Source: Agromyces rhizosphaerae (GTDB taxonomy: Bacteria > Actinomycetota > Actinomycetes > Actinomycetales > Microbacteriaceae). Taken from it: DNA of 64,000 nt. Below the pieces are notes generated by a model. That model did no database searches. It worked only from the letters and a program-made list of their open reading frames with translations, and was not told the origin of the DNA. Shown here piece by piece: positions 49,277-59,568 of this stretch (its first letter is position 1; the number at the start of each line of letters is the position of its first letter). A program made the translations under genes and the position numbers. The stretch lies in contig NZ_BSDP01000001.1 of assembly GCF_027925245.1 (NCBI RefSeq), positions 1,922,001 to 1,986,000 of the forward strand. The letters run 5' to 3'.

Positions 49277-49558
49277 ATGATGAAGCACCCCCCGCACCCC
49301 GGGGAGATCATCGGGGAAGACGTGCTGGGCGAGCTGGGGCTGACGGTCGCCGAGGCCGCGGCGCGCCTCGGCGTCTCGCGCGTGACGCTGAGCCGCGTGA
49401 TCCACGGGCACTCGGGAGTGAGTCCGAACCTCGCGGTGCGCCTGGAGCGCGCCGGCGTCGGCACCGCTCGCGCGTGGCTCGCGATGCAGACGAACTACGA
49501 CCTGGCCCGCGAGCTCGAGAGCCGCGACCACGAGGTGCTCCCGCTCGTCGTCGCCTGA
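49277..49558 (+). CDS. higA: HigA-family antitoxin (XRE DNA-binding)
   Basis: A 93-residue helix-turn-helix antitoxin. It opens HPPHPGEIIGEDVLGELGLTVAEAAARLGVSRVTLSRVIHGHSGVSPNLAVRLERAG, the HigA/VapI-type XRE fold, with a C-terminal AWLAMQTNYDLARELE helix that binds the toxin. ATG 49277 follows GAAAGGAG. It should neutralise HigB and repress the operon through the inverted repeat at 48956-48976. Confidence 0.93.
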   Translation: MMKHPPHPGEIIGEDVLGELGLTVAEAAARLGVSRVTLSRVIHGHSGVSPNLAVRLERAGVGTARAWLAMQTNYDLARELESRDHEVLPLVVA

Positions 49559-49582
49559 GCGTCGGGTGCCGCAGGCGTTGCC

Positions 49583-50830
49583 CTACGCCGGCGCGCCGTC
49601 CTTCCAGACGCGGCGCACGAGCGGCACGCCCGGCCGGTAGGCCAGGTGCACGTGGCTCGGCGCGGCGAGCTCGACGAGGTCGGCGCGGGCGCCCGCGCGG
49701 ATCACGCCCACGTCGTCGCGCCGCAGCGCCGCCGCCCCGCCGGCCGTCGCCGCGTGCAGCGCCTCGCCCGGGGTCATGCCCATCTCGCGCACCGCGACCG
49801 CGATGCAGAACGGCATCGAACTCGTGAAGCTCGACCCCGGGTTGCAGTCGCTCGCGAGTGCCACGCGCACGCCCGCGTCGATGAGGCGCCGCGCGTCGGG
49901 GTACGGCTGCCGGGTCGAGAACTCGACGCCGGGCAGCAGGGTGGCCACAGTGTCGGATGCAGCGAGGGCGGCCACGTCCGCATCGGACAGGTACGTGCAG
50001 TGGTCGACGGATGCCGCACCCAGCGCGACCGCGAGCCGTACCCCTTCGCCCGGGCCGAGCTGGTTGCCGTGCACGCGCACGCCGAGCCCGCGGGCCGCGC
50101 CCGCCTCGAGCACGCGCCGCGACTGGTCGGGCGTGAATGCACCGCGCTCGCAGAACGCGTCGATCCAGCGCGCGTGGGGTGCGCACGCGTCGAGCATCGG
50201 CCCGATCACGAGGTCGACGTAGTCGTCGGGGCGGTCGGCGTACTCCGCGGGCACCACGTGCGCGCCGAGGAACGTGACCTCGGGCGTGACCTCGGCCGCG
50301 AGGCGGGCGAGGCGCTCCTCGTCGGCGACGGTGAGCCCGTAGCCGGTCTTCACCTCGAACGTCGTGGTGCCCTGGGCGCGCAGCTCGGCGACGAACCCGG
50401 CGAGCCGGGCCCGCAACTCGTCGTCGCTCGCGGCGCGGGTCGCCGCCACGGTCGAGCGGATGCCCCCGGCCTCGTACGCCCGCCCGGCCATGCGGGCCGC
50501 GAACTCGTCGGCCCGGTCGCCGCCGAACACGAGGTGCGTGTGCGAGTCGACGAACCCCGGCACGAGGCATCCGCCCGCCAGGTCGACCACGTCGACGGGG
50601 TCGTCCCAGAGCTCGCGGTGCTCCTCGCCCTCCTCGCGATCGTCGCGCCCGGGGTGCCGCGAGACGCGCTCGCGCGCGTGCGTGTCGGCGCCGACCCACG
50701 CGATGCGGTCGCCCTCGACCAGCACCGCCGCGTCGCGCACGATGCCGAGCGGCCCGCCCTCGCGCCCCGGTCCCGGCTCGTTGGTGACGAGCTCCCCGAC
50801 GCCGACCAGGAGCATCCGATCGCGCCTCAT
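49583..50830 (-). CDS. hutI: Imidazolonepropionase
   Basis: HutI hydrolyses imidazolone propionate to N-formimino-glutamate. The 415-residue amidohydrolase has the metal motif [21 protein letters not shown], with [38 protein letters not shown] and [17 protein letters not shown], each specific for this family. A Gly/Asp/Glu-rich insert ([17 protein letters not shown]) interrupts the N-terminal beta domain near residues 52-75. The start ATG 50828-50830 could instead be the internal Met of MLLVG. It ends 25 bp from the HigA stop. Confidence 0.95.
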   Translation of the reverse strand: MRRDRMLLVGVGELVTNEPGPGREGGPLGIVRDAAVLVEGDRIAWVGADTHARERVSRHPGRDDREEGEEHRELWDDPVDVVDLAGGCLVPGFVDSHTHLVFGGDRADEFAARMAGRAYEAGGIRSTVAATRAASDDELRARLAGFVAELRAQGTTTFEVKTGYGLTVADEERLARLAAEVTPEVTFLGAHVVPAEYADRPDDYVDLVIGPMLDACAPHARWIDAFCERGAFTPDQSRRVLEAGAARGLGVRVHGNQLGPGEGVRLAVALGAASVDHCTYLSDADVAALAASDTVATLLPGVEFSTRQPYPDARRLIDAGVRVALASDCNPGSSFTSSMPFCIAVAVREMGMTPGEALHAATAGGAAALRRDDVGVIRAGARADLVELAAPSHVHLAYRPGVPLVRRVWKDGAPA

Positions 50831-50860
50831 GCGTGCACCCTCCCCGCCCGAGCGTTGCCC

Positions 50861-50990
50861 AGACCCGTCAAAAGGGTGCCGAATGCGGGCTCGGAGCGCA
50901 GGAAACTGACGGGTCTCGGAACTGTGGGACCCCAGACCCGTCGAAAAGCTGCGGAATGCGGGCCCAGAGCGCAGGAATTCGACGGGTCTG
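50861..50990. repeat. Tandem pair of nested palindromic elements between hutI and hutU
   Basis: Element A has arms AGACCCGTCA (50861-50870) and TGACGGGTCT (50907-50916). Element B has CAGACCCGTCGAA (50933-50945) and TTCGACGGGTCTG (50978-50990). Both contain an internal GAATGCGGGC...GAGCGCAGGAA segment, and the pair repeats with a 74-bp period. The CCCGTCGAA arm core is shared with the palindrome at 39266-39329. No gene is found in this 190-bp gap. Confidence 0.85.
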
Positions 50991-51020
50991 GAAACATGGG
51001 GACGGGCGCAGGGGCGGGCA

Positions 51021-52730
<1,710 letters not shown>

Positions 52731-52783
52731 GTTCCGATCACACACCGGCGGGCGGGGGGTGAGGGGGCGGATGCCCCGGGCAT

Positions 52784-52801
52784 CGTCCGGGATACCGGAC
52801 G
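52784..52801. terminator. Hairpin between the M23 gene and hutU
   Basis: CGTCCGG (52784-52790) pairs with CCGGACG (52795-52801) around a GATA loop, with further partial pairing outside. It lies just beyond the M23 gene stop at 52809 and just before the hutU promoter region. It could separate the two transcripts. Confidence 0.5.
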
Positions 52802-52808
52802 CATCGGG

Positions 52809-54458
52809 TCAGCCCCCGAGGTTCCCGAGGAAGGCCGAGCCGAGCACGACCCCGCGCACCTGCATGAACGGCACCGCGTCGACGGCCTGGTCGTCGATGC
52901 GGACCTCGTAGTGCAGGTGGCATCCGGTCGACGCGCCCGTGCTGCCCACCGCGGCGATGGTCTGGCCCGCGACGACCTCGTCGCCGGGCGCCACCAGCGT
53001 CGAGCCGGTCGCGAGGTGCGCGTAGCCGGTCGAGATGCCGTCGCCGTGCTGGATGAGGATCCAGTTGCCGTACGTGCCGTTCGGGCCGACCTGCACGACG
53101 ATGCCGTCGGTCGCCGCGAAGACCGGGCTCGCACAGGTGCTCGCGATGTCGGTGCCGCGGTGGAAGTCCTGCACGTACGGCAGCGGCTTCACCGGGCGGT
53201 GGCCGAAGCCGTCGGTGATGTAGCCGCTCGCCGGGGCCGACCAGCCCTGCTCGCTCAGCTGGCCCGAGTCGGTCGGGAGGTTCTCGAACCGGTACGCCGT
53301 GGTCGCGCCCGCCAGCACGACCTCGTTCGCCTCCGCCTCGGCCTCCATCTCGGCGCGGGCGTCGTCGACGCCGTCCTCCGCGGCCGAGACGGCGTCCTCC
53401 GCGTCGGCGACCGCCTGGCGGAGCGCCGGGATGCCGACGGCGTCGACGGCCTCGTACGCGGCGTCGGCTCGGGCCTGGGCGCGCTCGGCGACGTCGCGCG
53501 CGGCGGCGGCCGCATCGGCGAGCACCGAGACGTCGGCCGTGAGGTCGGAGACGCGGTCGATCGAGGCGAGCCCGCCGAGCAGGTCGGACTCGGTGTCGAA
53601 GAGCAGGTCCAGCGTGCTCGTCGAGGTGTCGAGGCTGCCGCGCACGGCGTGCAGGTAGAGGCCGGCGATCTCGTCCGCGTCCGCGGCCGCGGCGTCGGCC
53701 TCGGCCTGCAGCCGGTCGGCGACCGCCTGCGCGCGTTCGACCTCGGCGAGGCCCGCCGCGAGCGCGTCGCGCGCGTCCTGCAGCGCGCTGCGGGCGTCGA
53801 CCAGGCGCTCCTGCGCGGCCAGCAGCGCGGGCGACGGGCCCGTGCTGACGGTCCGGCTGGTCGTGGAGCCGGTGAAGATCAGCGGGTTGTACGCCGAGTA
53901 CGAGAAGTACGAGAACGGCGAGGGTGACGGCACGGGGCTGGGCGTGGGTGTCGGAGCTGGGGTCGGCGAGGCGGTGCCGGTCGGCGTGGGCGTCGGCGTC
54001 CCGGGTGTCGGGGTCGGCGTGCCGGTCTCGGTCGGGGTCGGCGTGCCCGTCTCCGTGGGCGTGGGTTCCGCCGTCTCGGTCGGCGTCGGCTCGGCGGTCT
54101 CGGTGGGCGTCGGCTCGGCGGTCTCGGTCGGCGTGGGCTCGGCGGTCTCCGTCGGTGTCGGTTCCGCGGTCTCGGTGGGCGTGGGCTCGGCGGTCTCGGT
54201 CGGAGTGGGAGTCGGCGACGGCTGAGGCTCGGGCGTCGCGGTGCTCTCGTCGGCGGGAGGCGCCGTCTCGGTGGGCGTCGGCGTGGGCGTGGGCGTCGCC
54301 GTCTCCTGGGTCTGCGTCTCGGACCCGGTGGTCTCGACGGCCGCGGCGAGCGGTGCCCCCGCGAGCACGAGCGACGCGGCCGCCAACCCCGCCATGACAG
54401 GGAGCGGCCACCGGCCGTTCCTCAGCCGGCGGTGTGCGTCGCCTTCACTCGGTGCCAC
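52809..54458 (-). CDS. Secreted M23-family peptidoglycan hydrolase
   Basis: A 549-residue exported protein. A signal peptide (LPVMAGLAAASLVLAGAPLAAA) is followed by a Thr/Pro/Glu linker (about residues 45-200) with seven tandem TPTETAEP units. A long Ala-rich coiled coil (about 215-375) comes next, as in PcsB/EnvC-type hydrolases. The M23 domain has the zinc motifs HRGTD and HLHYEV with GYAHLATGS, so the metal site looks intact. It probably cleaves peptidoglycan cross-bridges, the linker spanning the wall. It is inserted among hut genes with no metabolic link that I can see. Confidence 0.92.
   Translation of the reverse strand: MAPSEGDAHRRLRNGRWPLPVMAGLAAASLVLAGAPLAAAVETTGSETQTQETATPTPTPTPTETAPPADESTATPEPQPSPTPTPTETAEPTPTETAEPTPTETAEPTPTETAEPTPTETAEPTPTETAEPTPTETGTPTPTETGTPTPTPGTPTPTPTGTASPTPAPTPTPSPVPSPSPFSYFSYSAYNPLIFTGSTTSRTVSTGPSPALLAAQERLVDARSALQDARDALAAGLAEVERAQAVADRLQAEADAAAADADEIAGLYLHAVRGSLDTSTSTLDLLFDTESDLLGGLASIDRVSDLTADVSVLADAAAAARDVAERAQARADAAYEAVDAVGIPALRQAVADAEDAVSAAEDGVDDARAEMEAEAEANEVVLAGATTAYRFENLPTDSGQLSEQGWSAPASGYITDGFGHRPVKPLPYVQDFHRGTDIASTCASPVFAATDGIVVQVGPNGTYGNWILIQHGDGISTGYAHLATGSTLVAPGDEVVAGQTIAAVGSTGASTGCHLHYEVRIDDQAVDAVPFMQVRGVVLGSAFLGNLGG
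54040..54215. repeat. 24-bp tandem repeats coding TPTETAEP
   Basis: Seven imperfect 24-bp units encode repeated TPTETAEP in the M23 linker, followed by two TPTETGTP units. Units differ at third positions (ggtctcggtc, ggtctccgtc), so the repeat is older than the 9-bp array in the copper ATPase gene. Linker length could vary between strains. Confidence 0.8.
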
Positions 54459-54612
54459 TGTGCACGTCTGCCCATCGATCGGTTCGGGGAACCATCGTGG
54501 TCAGTCTGGCACCGCCGCGATGCGGACACAATGGTCGGCCCGGTGAACGGCACCCCTCCGACGCATGCATCCTGGGCCGATCGGGTGCACGCCATCGGGA
54601 CGCAGGGCCGGG

Positions 54613-56205
54613 TCAGCGCAGCGGCCCGACCGCACCACCGGCCGCCACCACGACCGAACCGTCGCCGACGAGCCCCACGACGGCCTCGATCTCGGGTGCG
54701 AGGAACCGATCGGCACCGGGCCCCGGCACGACCCCGGAGACGAGCCCCGCGACCGCACCGGTGCCGGCCGCGGGCGCCAGCGGAGCGCGCAGCGCGAGCC
54801 CGCGCGTCGCCGTCATGACCTCGATCGCGAGCACGCGGGTGAGCCCGTCGAGCGCGCGCCGGAGCTTGCGCGCGGCCGCCCAGCCCATCGACACGTGGTC
54901 CTCCTGCATGGCCGACGACGGGATCGAGTCCGCCGACGCCGGCACCGCCAGGCGCTTCAGCTCCGACACGATGCCCGCCGCGGTGTACTGCGCGATCATC
55001 AGCCCCGAGTCGACGCCGACCTCGTGCGCGAGGAACGGCGGCAGCCCGTGGTTGCGCGCGCGGTCGAGGAACCGGTCGGTGCGCCGCTCGCTCATCGAGG
55101 CGACGTCGGCCACCGCGATCGCGAGGAAGTCGAGCACGTACGCGACCGGTGCCCCATGGAAGTTGCCGTTCGATTCGACCCGTCCGTCGGGCGTGAGCAC
55201 GGGGTTGTCGACCGCGCTCGCGAGCTCGGCCCGGGCGACGGATGCCGCGTGGGCGAGGGTGTCGCGCGCCGCGCCGTGCACCTGGGGCGCGCAGCGCAGC
55301 GAGTACGCGTCCTGCACGCGCGTGCACTCCGGACCGCGGTGGCTGTCCATGATCGGCGATCCGGCGAGCATCGCGCGCAGGTTCGCCGCCGACGCGGCCT
55401 GCCCGGGGTGCGGCCGCAGCGCCTGCAGGTCGTCGGCGAAGACGGCGTCGGTGCCGAGCAGCCCCTCGACGCTCATGGCCGCGGCGACGTCGGCCGTCGT
55501 CAGCAGCGCGCCCAGGTCGTGCAGGGCGAGCGCGAGCGTGCCGAGCATCCCGTCGGTGCCGTTGATGAGGGCGAGCCCCTCCTTCTCGCGGAGCGCGAGC
55601 GGGGCGATTCCTGCGGCGTCGAGGGCGGATGCCGCGGGCACTCGCCGGCCCAGGGCGTCGCGCACCTCGCTCTCGCCCATCGCGGCCAGCGCCACGTGGG
55701 CCAGCGGTGCGAGGTCGCCCGAGCAGCCGAGCGAGCCGAACTCGTGCACGATCGGGGTGACGCCGGCGTTCAGCATCGCGGCGTACGTCTCGCACACGAC
55801 GGAGCGCACGCCGGTGCGGCCGGTCATGAGCGTGGAGAGGCGCAGCAGTTGGAGCGCACGCACCACCTCGCGCTCGACCTCGGCGCCCGATCCCGCGGCG
55901 TGCGAGCGCACGAGGCTCGCCTGCAGCTGGGCGCGGCGGTCGCCCGGGATGAACGTGGTCGCGAGCGCCCCGAAGCCCGTCGAGATGCCGTAGTGCGGCT
56001 CGGGGTCGGCGGCGAGCCCGTCGACGATGGCGCGGCTCGCGTCGACCGCGGCGAGGGCCGCGGGGTCCAGCGCGACCCGTGCGTCGTGGCGGGCGACGGC
56101 GACGACGTCCTCGATCGAGAGCGGTCCGGTGCCGATCAGGACCTCGACGGGCAGGTCGGATGCCGCGGGGCCGGCGACGGGCGGAGTGCTGGAGGTGGTG
56201 CGCAT
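54613..56205 (-). CDS. hutH: Histidine ammonia-lyase
   Basis: HutH deaminates histidine to urocanate. The chain is 530 residues from ATG 56203-56205; an upstream TTG at 56215-56217 is the alternative. The MIO-forming tripeptide is Cys161-Ser162-Gly163 in GSLGCSGDLAPLAH, rather than the more common Ala-Ser-Gly. Further family motifs are YGISTGFGAL, SLVRSHAAG, VQDAYSLRCAPQVHG, ESNGNFHGAP and SSAMQEDHVSMG. It is separated from hutU by the M23 gene and is divergent from an IclR regulator. Confidence 0.95.
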   Translation of the reverse strand: MRTTSSTPPVAGPAASDLPVEVLIGTGPLSIEDVVAVARHDARVALDPAALAAVDASRAIVDGLAADPEPHYGISTGFGALATTFIPGDRRAQLQASLVRSHAAGSGAEVEREVVRALQLLRLSTLMTGRTGVRSVVCETYAAMLNAGVTPIVHEFGSLGCSGDLAPLAHVALAAMGESEVRDALGRRVPAASALDAAGIAPLALREKEGLALINGTDGMLGTLALALHDLGALLTTADVAAAMSVEGLLGTDAVFADDLQALRPHPGQAASAANLRAMLAGSPIMDSHRGPECTRVQDAYSLRCAPQVHGAARDTLAHAASVARAELASAVDNPVLTPDGRVESNGNFHGAPVAYVLDFLAIAVADVASMSERRTDRFLDRARNHGLPPFLAHEVGVDSGLMIAQYTAAGIVSELKRLAVPASADSIPSSAMQEDHVSMGWAAARKLRRALDGLTRVLAIEVMTATRGLALRAPLAPAAGTGAVAGLVSGVVPGPGADRFLAPEIEAVVGLVGDGSVVVAAGGAVGPLR

Positions 56206-56263
56206 GCTCCGATCCAACCTCGCCGCGAGGCATCCGGAGCCGCCGCGGGAGTAGCCTCAGTCT

Positions 56264-57088
56264 GTGATCCCGGACGGTTCGCGAGCTCCGAAGGTACCGG
56301 CGGCGGATGCCGCGCTGCGCATCCTGTCGCACCTCGCGACGCTGCGCGGCCCGGCGCCCGCCGCGTCGATCGCGTCGGCGCTCGACCTGCCGCGCTCGAC
56401 CGTCTACCACCTGCTCGCGACCCTCGTCGAGCACGGCTACGTGCTGCACCTCCCCGAGGAGCGCCGGTACGGCCTCGGCGTCGCCGCGTTCGAGCTGAGC
56501 TCGGGCTTCAGCAGGCAGCAGCCGCTCGCGCGGCTCGGCGCCCCCCTCGTCGCGGGCCTCGTCGACGCCGCCGGCGAGAGCGGCCACCTCGCGGTGCTGC
56601 ACGGGCGCGACGTGCTCTACCTCGTCGAGGAGCGCGCCCCGCGCCGCCCGTCGCTCGTCTCCGACGTCGGGGTGCGCCTGCCCGCGCACCTCACCGCGAC
56701 CGGTCGCGCCATGCTCGCCGCGCTGCCCGCGCCGCAGGTGCGCGCGCTCTACCCGGACGCGTCGGCGTTCGCGCCCGGTGCCGCCGACGGCGAGGCATCC
56801 GCCTGGCACCTGCGCCGCCTGCGCACCGTGCTTGCGGAGGTGCGCGAGCACGGGTACGCGGCCGAGGACGGCGAGGTCACCGCGGGGCTCGGCTCGGTCG
56901 GCGTCGCCGTGCTCGACCACACGGGCTGGCCGGCCGCCGCGATCGCGGTCACCTTCCCGGCCGACCGGGTCGGCGACGCGCGACGCGACGCGCTCATCGG
57001 CGAGGTCGATCGCGCGGCGACGGAGCTCTCGCGCCGCATCCGCGGCATCGGGCACCGGGCGGCACCGTCGGCCGGCACGCTCGCCTGA
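56264..57088 (+). CDS. IclR-family regulator, probably of the hut genes
   Basis: A 274-residue regulator with GTG start. The N-terminal winged helix is ADAALRILSHLATLRGPAPAASIASALDLPRSTVYHLLATLVEHGYVLHL. The GAF-like effector domain has GESGHLAVLHGRDVLYLVEE and RLPAHLTATGRAMLAALP, as in IclR proteins. The divergent 58-bp gap to hutH is a natural shared operator region, so histidine or urocanate control is likely. This rests on position only. Confidence 0.9.
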   Translation: MIPDGSRAPKVPAADAALRILSHLATLRGPAPAASIASALDLPRSTVYHLLATLVEHGYVLHLPEERRYGLGVAAFELSSGFSRQQPLARLGAPLVAGLVDAAGESGHLAVLHGRDVLYLVEERAPRRPSLVSDVGVRLPAHLTATGRAMLAALPAPQVRALYPDASAFAPGAADGEASAWHLRRLRTVLAEVREHGYAAEDGEVTAGLGSVGVAVLDHTGWPAAAIAVTFPADRVGDARRDALIGEVDRAATELSRRIRGIGHRAAPSAGTLA

Positions 57089-57134
57089 GCGGTGCGCGGC
57101 TCAGGGGCATCCGCTCAGCTGTCCACCCGCCCGG

Positions 57135-57707
57135 TCAGCGCGCGCGATGCAGCCACGGCTGGAGCAGGCGCGTGACCCAGGGCAGCACGAAGTAGGTCAT
57201 GAGCGGCGTGAGCACGAGCGTGAGCGCGAGCGAGTGCAGCCAGATCGGCAGCGCCTCCCAGCCCGGGATGCCGCCCACCAGATACGAGAACACGAGGTTC
57301 ACCGGGAAGAAGCCGAGCCAGATGGTGACCGCCTGCTTCCAGCGCGGCGGTGCCGGCGGCAGCGCGGGTTCGTCCACCGTGGGGGTCGAACCCGTCGGCT
57401 CGTCGAACCAGCCCTCGATGCCGGTGCGGCGCGTGCTGCGCTCCGAGCGGATGAGGCCCTCGCCGGTCGAGAGCCACCATGTGCGTTCGGGCGAGCCTTC
57501 CCACGCGGCCAGCGTCTGCTCGCTCGTGAACCGGTAGAGCATGTACCAGACGTGCGACTCTGCGCCGGACCGGATCCACCCGGAGCCGAGGAAGCCGGGG
57601 TACCGGTTCGCCAGGTTCACGCCTGCCTGCACCCACGCGGTCACCTCGGGGATGCGGTCGGGGTCGACCTCGCGGCGGATGGACACGGTGATCGGCGTGG
57701 AGGGCAT
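57135..57707 (-). CDS. Antibiotic-biosynthesis-monooxygenase (ABM)-domain protein with membrane tail
   Basis: A 190-residue protein. Residues 1-95 form an ABM-like ferredoxin fold (ITVSIRREVDPDRIPEVTAWVQAGVNLANRYPGFLGSGWIR, VWYMLYRFTSEQTLAAWEGSPER). A Pro-rich linker follows, and then two transmembrane helices (VTIWLGFFPVNLVFSYLV and LALTLVLTPLMTYFVLPWV). This fusion is common in actinobacteria but its reaction is unknown. It faces the IclR gene tail to tail. Confidence 0.85.
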   Translation of the reverse strand: MPSTPITVSIRREVDPDRIPEVTAWVQAGVNLANRYPGFLGSGWIRSGAESHVWYMLYRFTSEQTLAAWEGSPERTWWLSTGEGLIRSERSTRRTGIEGWFDEPTGSTPTVDEPALPPAPPRWKQAVTIWLGFFPVNLVFSYLVGGIPGWEALPIWLHSLALTLVLTPLMTYFVLPWVTRLLQPWLHRAR

Positions 57708-57758
57708 GCCCCCTATTGCAGCGCATCCCGGCTGAATGCGCGCCCGACGGCGCCGGGG

Positions 57759-58172
57759 TCAGCCCACGCCGGATGCCGCGAGCCAGAGCCCGACCGCGAA
57801 GAGGGCGAGGTTCACGAAGATGCCGAGGATCGGGAGGCGGCGGGCGGCGCGCCTGCGGAGCATCCGCACCGTCGTCCAGATCACGACGACCAGCGCGACG
57901 AGCCACGGCCCGAAGATCGCCAGGAGCGAGCCCCACCCGATGACCACGCGGTCGCAGGCGGCCTCGGTGATGCAGTCCTCGGTGAACGACGGCAGGAACA
58001 CGCCGCCGAGGCTCACGGTGCCCGTGGCGACGAGGAAGAGGGCGAGGAGCAGGAGGGTCGCGACGACGTGGCCGGCTCCCGGGCGCGATGCGGCCTGATC
58101 GGCGGGTGCGGCCTTCGCCGCGGGCTCGGACTTCGGCTGCTGCTGCGAGTCCTCGGTCGTCGTGTCTTCCAT
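57759..58172 (-). CDS. Membrane protein with three predicted helices
   Basis: A 137-residue protein; ATG 58170-58172 follows GGAGGGTGGAG at an ideal distance, so it is preferred over GTG 58176-58178. An acidic/Ala-rich N-tail (residues 1-35) precedes three hydrophobic helices: VVATLLLLALFLVATGTVSL, SLLAIFGPWLVALVVVIWTTV and LGIFVNLALFAVGLWLAASG. The loop FTEDCITEAACDRVV has two Cys that may pair outside the cell. No family is recognised. Confidence 0.72.
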   Translation of the reverse strand: MEDTTTEDSQQQPKSEPAAKAAPADQAASRPGAGHVVATLLLLALFLVATGTVSLGGVFLPSFTEDCITEAACDRVVIGWGSLLAIFGPWLVALVVVIWTTVRMLRRRAARRLPILGIFVNLALFAVGLWLAASGVG

Positions 58173-58263
58173 CTCCACCCTCCGGTCGCGGTCGGGTGCC
58201 GCGCCTGCGCAAGGCTAGTGCCCCGCGGACACCGACGGTCGGCGACGCTCCACAACGCGCCGG

Positions 58264-59463
58264 TCAGTCCTTCGGGAGCCGGGCCTTCGCCGCCTCGGCG
58301 GCCTCCTGCTCGGCGAGCTCGGCCCGCCGCCGGGCGACCTTGGCGCTCTGCGCCGCCTCGAGCCGGAGCTCGATCGCCTGCGCCACGTCGTCGCGGACCT
58401 TCTGCGCCTTCTTCTCGATGCCCGACGCGTCGCGCAGCGGCAGCTGCACCGCGACCTCGGACTCGACGCCCATCTGCAGCTCGCGCACCCGCTCGAGCTC
58501 GGTGTCGAGCTCGGCGCCGGCCAGCACGGCGAGGTTCGAGATCCACATCCACAGCAGGAACACGATCACGCCGCCGAGCACGCCGTAGGTCGCGTCGTAG
58601 TTGGCGAAGTTCGACACGTAGACGCCGAACCCGTACGACGCGAGGCCCCAGACCACGATCGCGAGGAACGCGCCGACGCTGAGGATGCGGAATCGCTGCC
58701 GCACGTTCGGGGTCGCGTAGTAGAGGATCGCGATGGCGATCACCGCGATCAGCGCGAGCGCCGGCACCTGCAGTGCGTTCCAGATCGCCACCGAGGCCGC
58801 CGAGATCCCGAAGAACGCCCCGACCGTCTCGGCGATCGGGCCCGACACGACGAGCAGCAGGCCCGCGCCCGCCGCGAGCAGCACGATCACGACCGTGACG
58901 AGCAGCAGCCACGGGCGCAGCTTCCAGATCGCCCGGCCCTCCTCGACCCCGAGGATGCGGTTCATGCTGCGCGAGAACCCGCCGACGTAGCCCGACGCCG
59001 ACCAGAGCGCGCCGATGAGGCCGACGGTGAACGTCCAGGCGGAGGCGGTGGACGCGGTCAGCCCCTGGATCGGCCCCTGCACCGCGTCGACCACGTCCTC
59101 GCCGCCGAGCTCGCCGATGAGCTCGAACGCGGCGTCGGTGGTCTCGTCCGCCTGGCCGACGAGGCCGAGCAGCGACACGATCGCGAGCAGGCCGGGGAAC
59201 AGCGCGAGCACCGAGTAGTACGTGAGCCCCGCGGCGAGGTCGGTGCACCGGTCGGCCGAGAACTTGCGGATCGTGCGGCCGAGCGCGAGCTTCCACGCGG
59301 TCCAGGTCAGGCGCCTGGGCCCGCCCCGCGAGCCGAGCACCGCGGCCGCGGCATCGGCCTGGCTGCGATCGCGCCCCCGTGCGAGCGCGTCGACCACGTC
59401 CTGGGTGGTGGCGGATGCCTCCTCAGCGGCATCCGCCCCCTTCGCCCTGCCCCGACCGAACAT
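58264..59463 (-). CDS. YihY/BrkB-family inner-membrane protein
   Basis: A 399-residue protein. ATG 59461-59463 has a GGGAGGGGAG site. The core helices match YihY: KFSADRCTDLAAGLTYYSVLALFPGLLAIVSLLG, then GALWSASGYVGGFSRSMNRILGVEE, and later GVLGGVIVFLLWMWISNLAVLAGAELDTELER. The long Ala/Glu/Lys C-terminal tail is cytoplasmic and coiled-coil-like. The family was once called ribonuclease BN by mistake; its membrane function is unknown. Confidence 0.9.
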   Translation of the reverse strand: MFGRGRAKGADAAEEASATTQDVVDALARGRDRSQADAAAAVLGSRGGPRRLTWTAWKLALGRTIRKFSADRCTDLAAGLTYYSVLALFPGLLAIVSLLGLVGQADETTDAAFELIGELGGEDVVDAVQGPIQGLTASTASAWTFTVGLIGALWSASGYVGGFSRSMNRILGVEEGRAIWKLRPWLLLVTVVIVLLAAGAGLLLVVSGPIAETVGAFFGISAASVAIWNALQVPALALIAVIAIAILYYATPNVRQRFRILSVGAFLAIVVWGLASYGFGVYVSNFANYDATYGVLGGVIVFLLWMWISNLAVLAGAELDTELERVRELQMGVESEVAVQLPLRDASGIEKKAQKVRDDVAQAIELRLEAAQSAKVARRRAELAEQEAAEAAKARLPKD

Positions 59464-59568
59464 GTCCGCTCCCCTCCCCGGGCGCCGCCCGCGCCCGCGA
59501 ACCACGTCGTTTCGAGCGTAGGCGAGCCCGTCGCGTGGCCGCAGGGGGTTGCGGTCGCGGGCGGCGCC

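Noticed and set aside
50861..50990. Direct repeats as phage attachment sites
   Set aside because: No integrase or tRNA gene is near, and the repeats are hairpins 74 bp apart rather than flanks of an island.
54040..54215. Tandem repeat resembling an array of binding sites
   Set aside because: It translates in frame as the TPTETAEP linker of a secreted protein.
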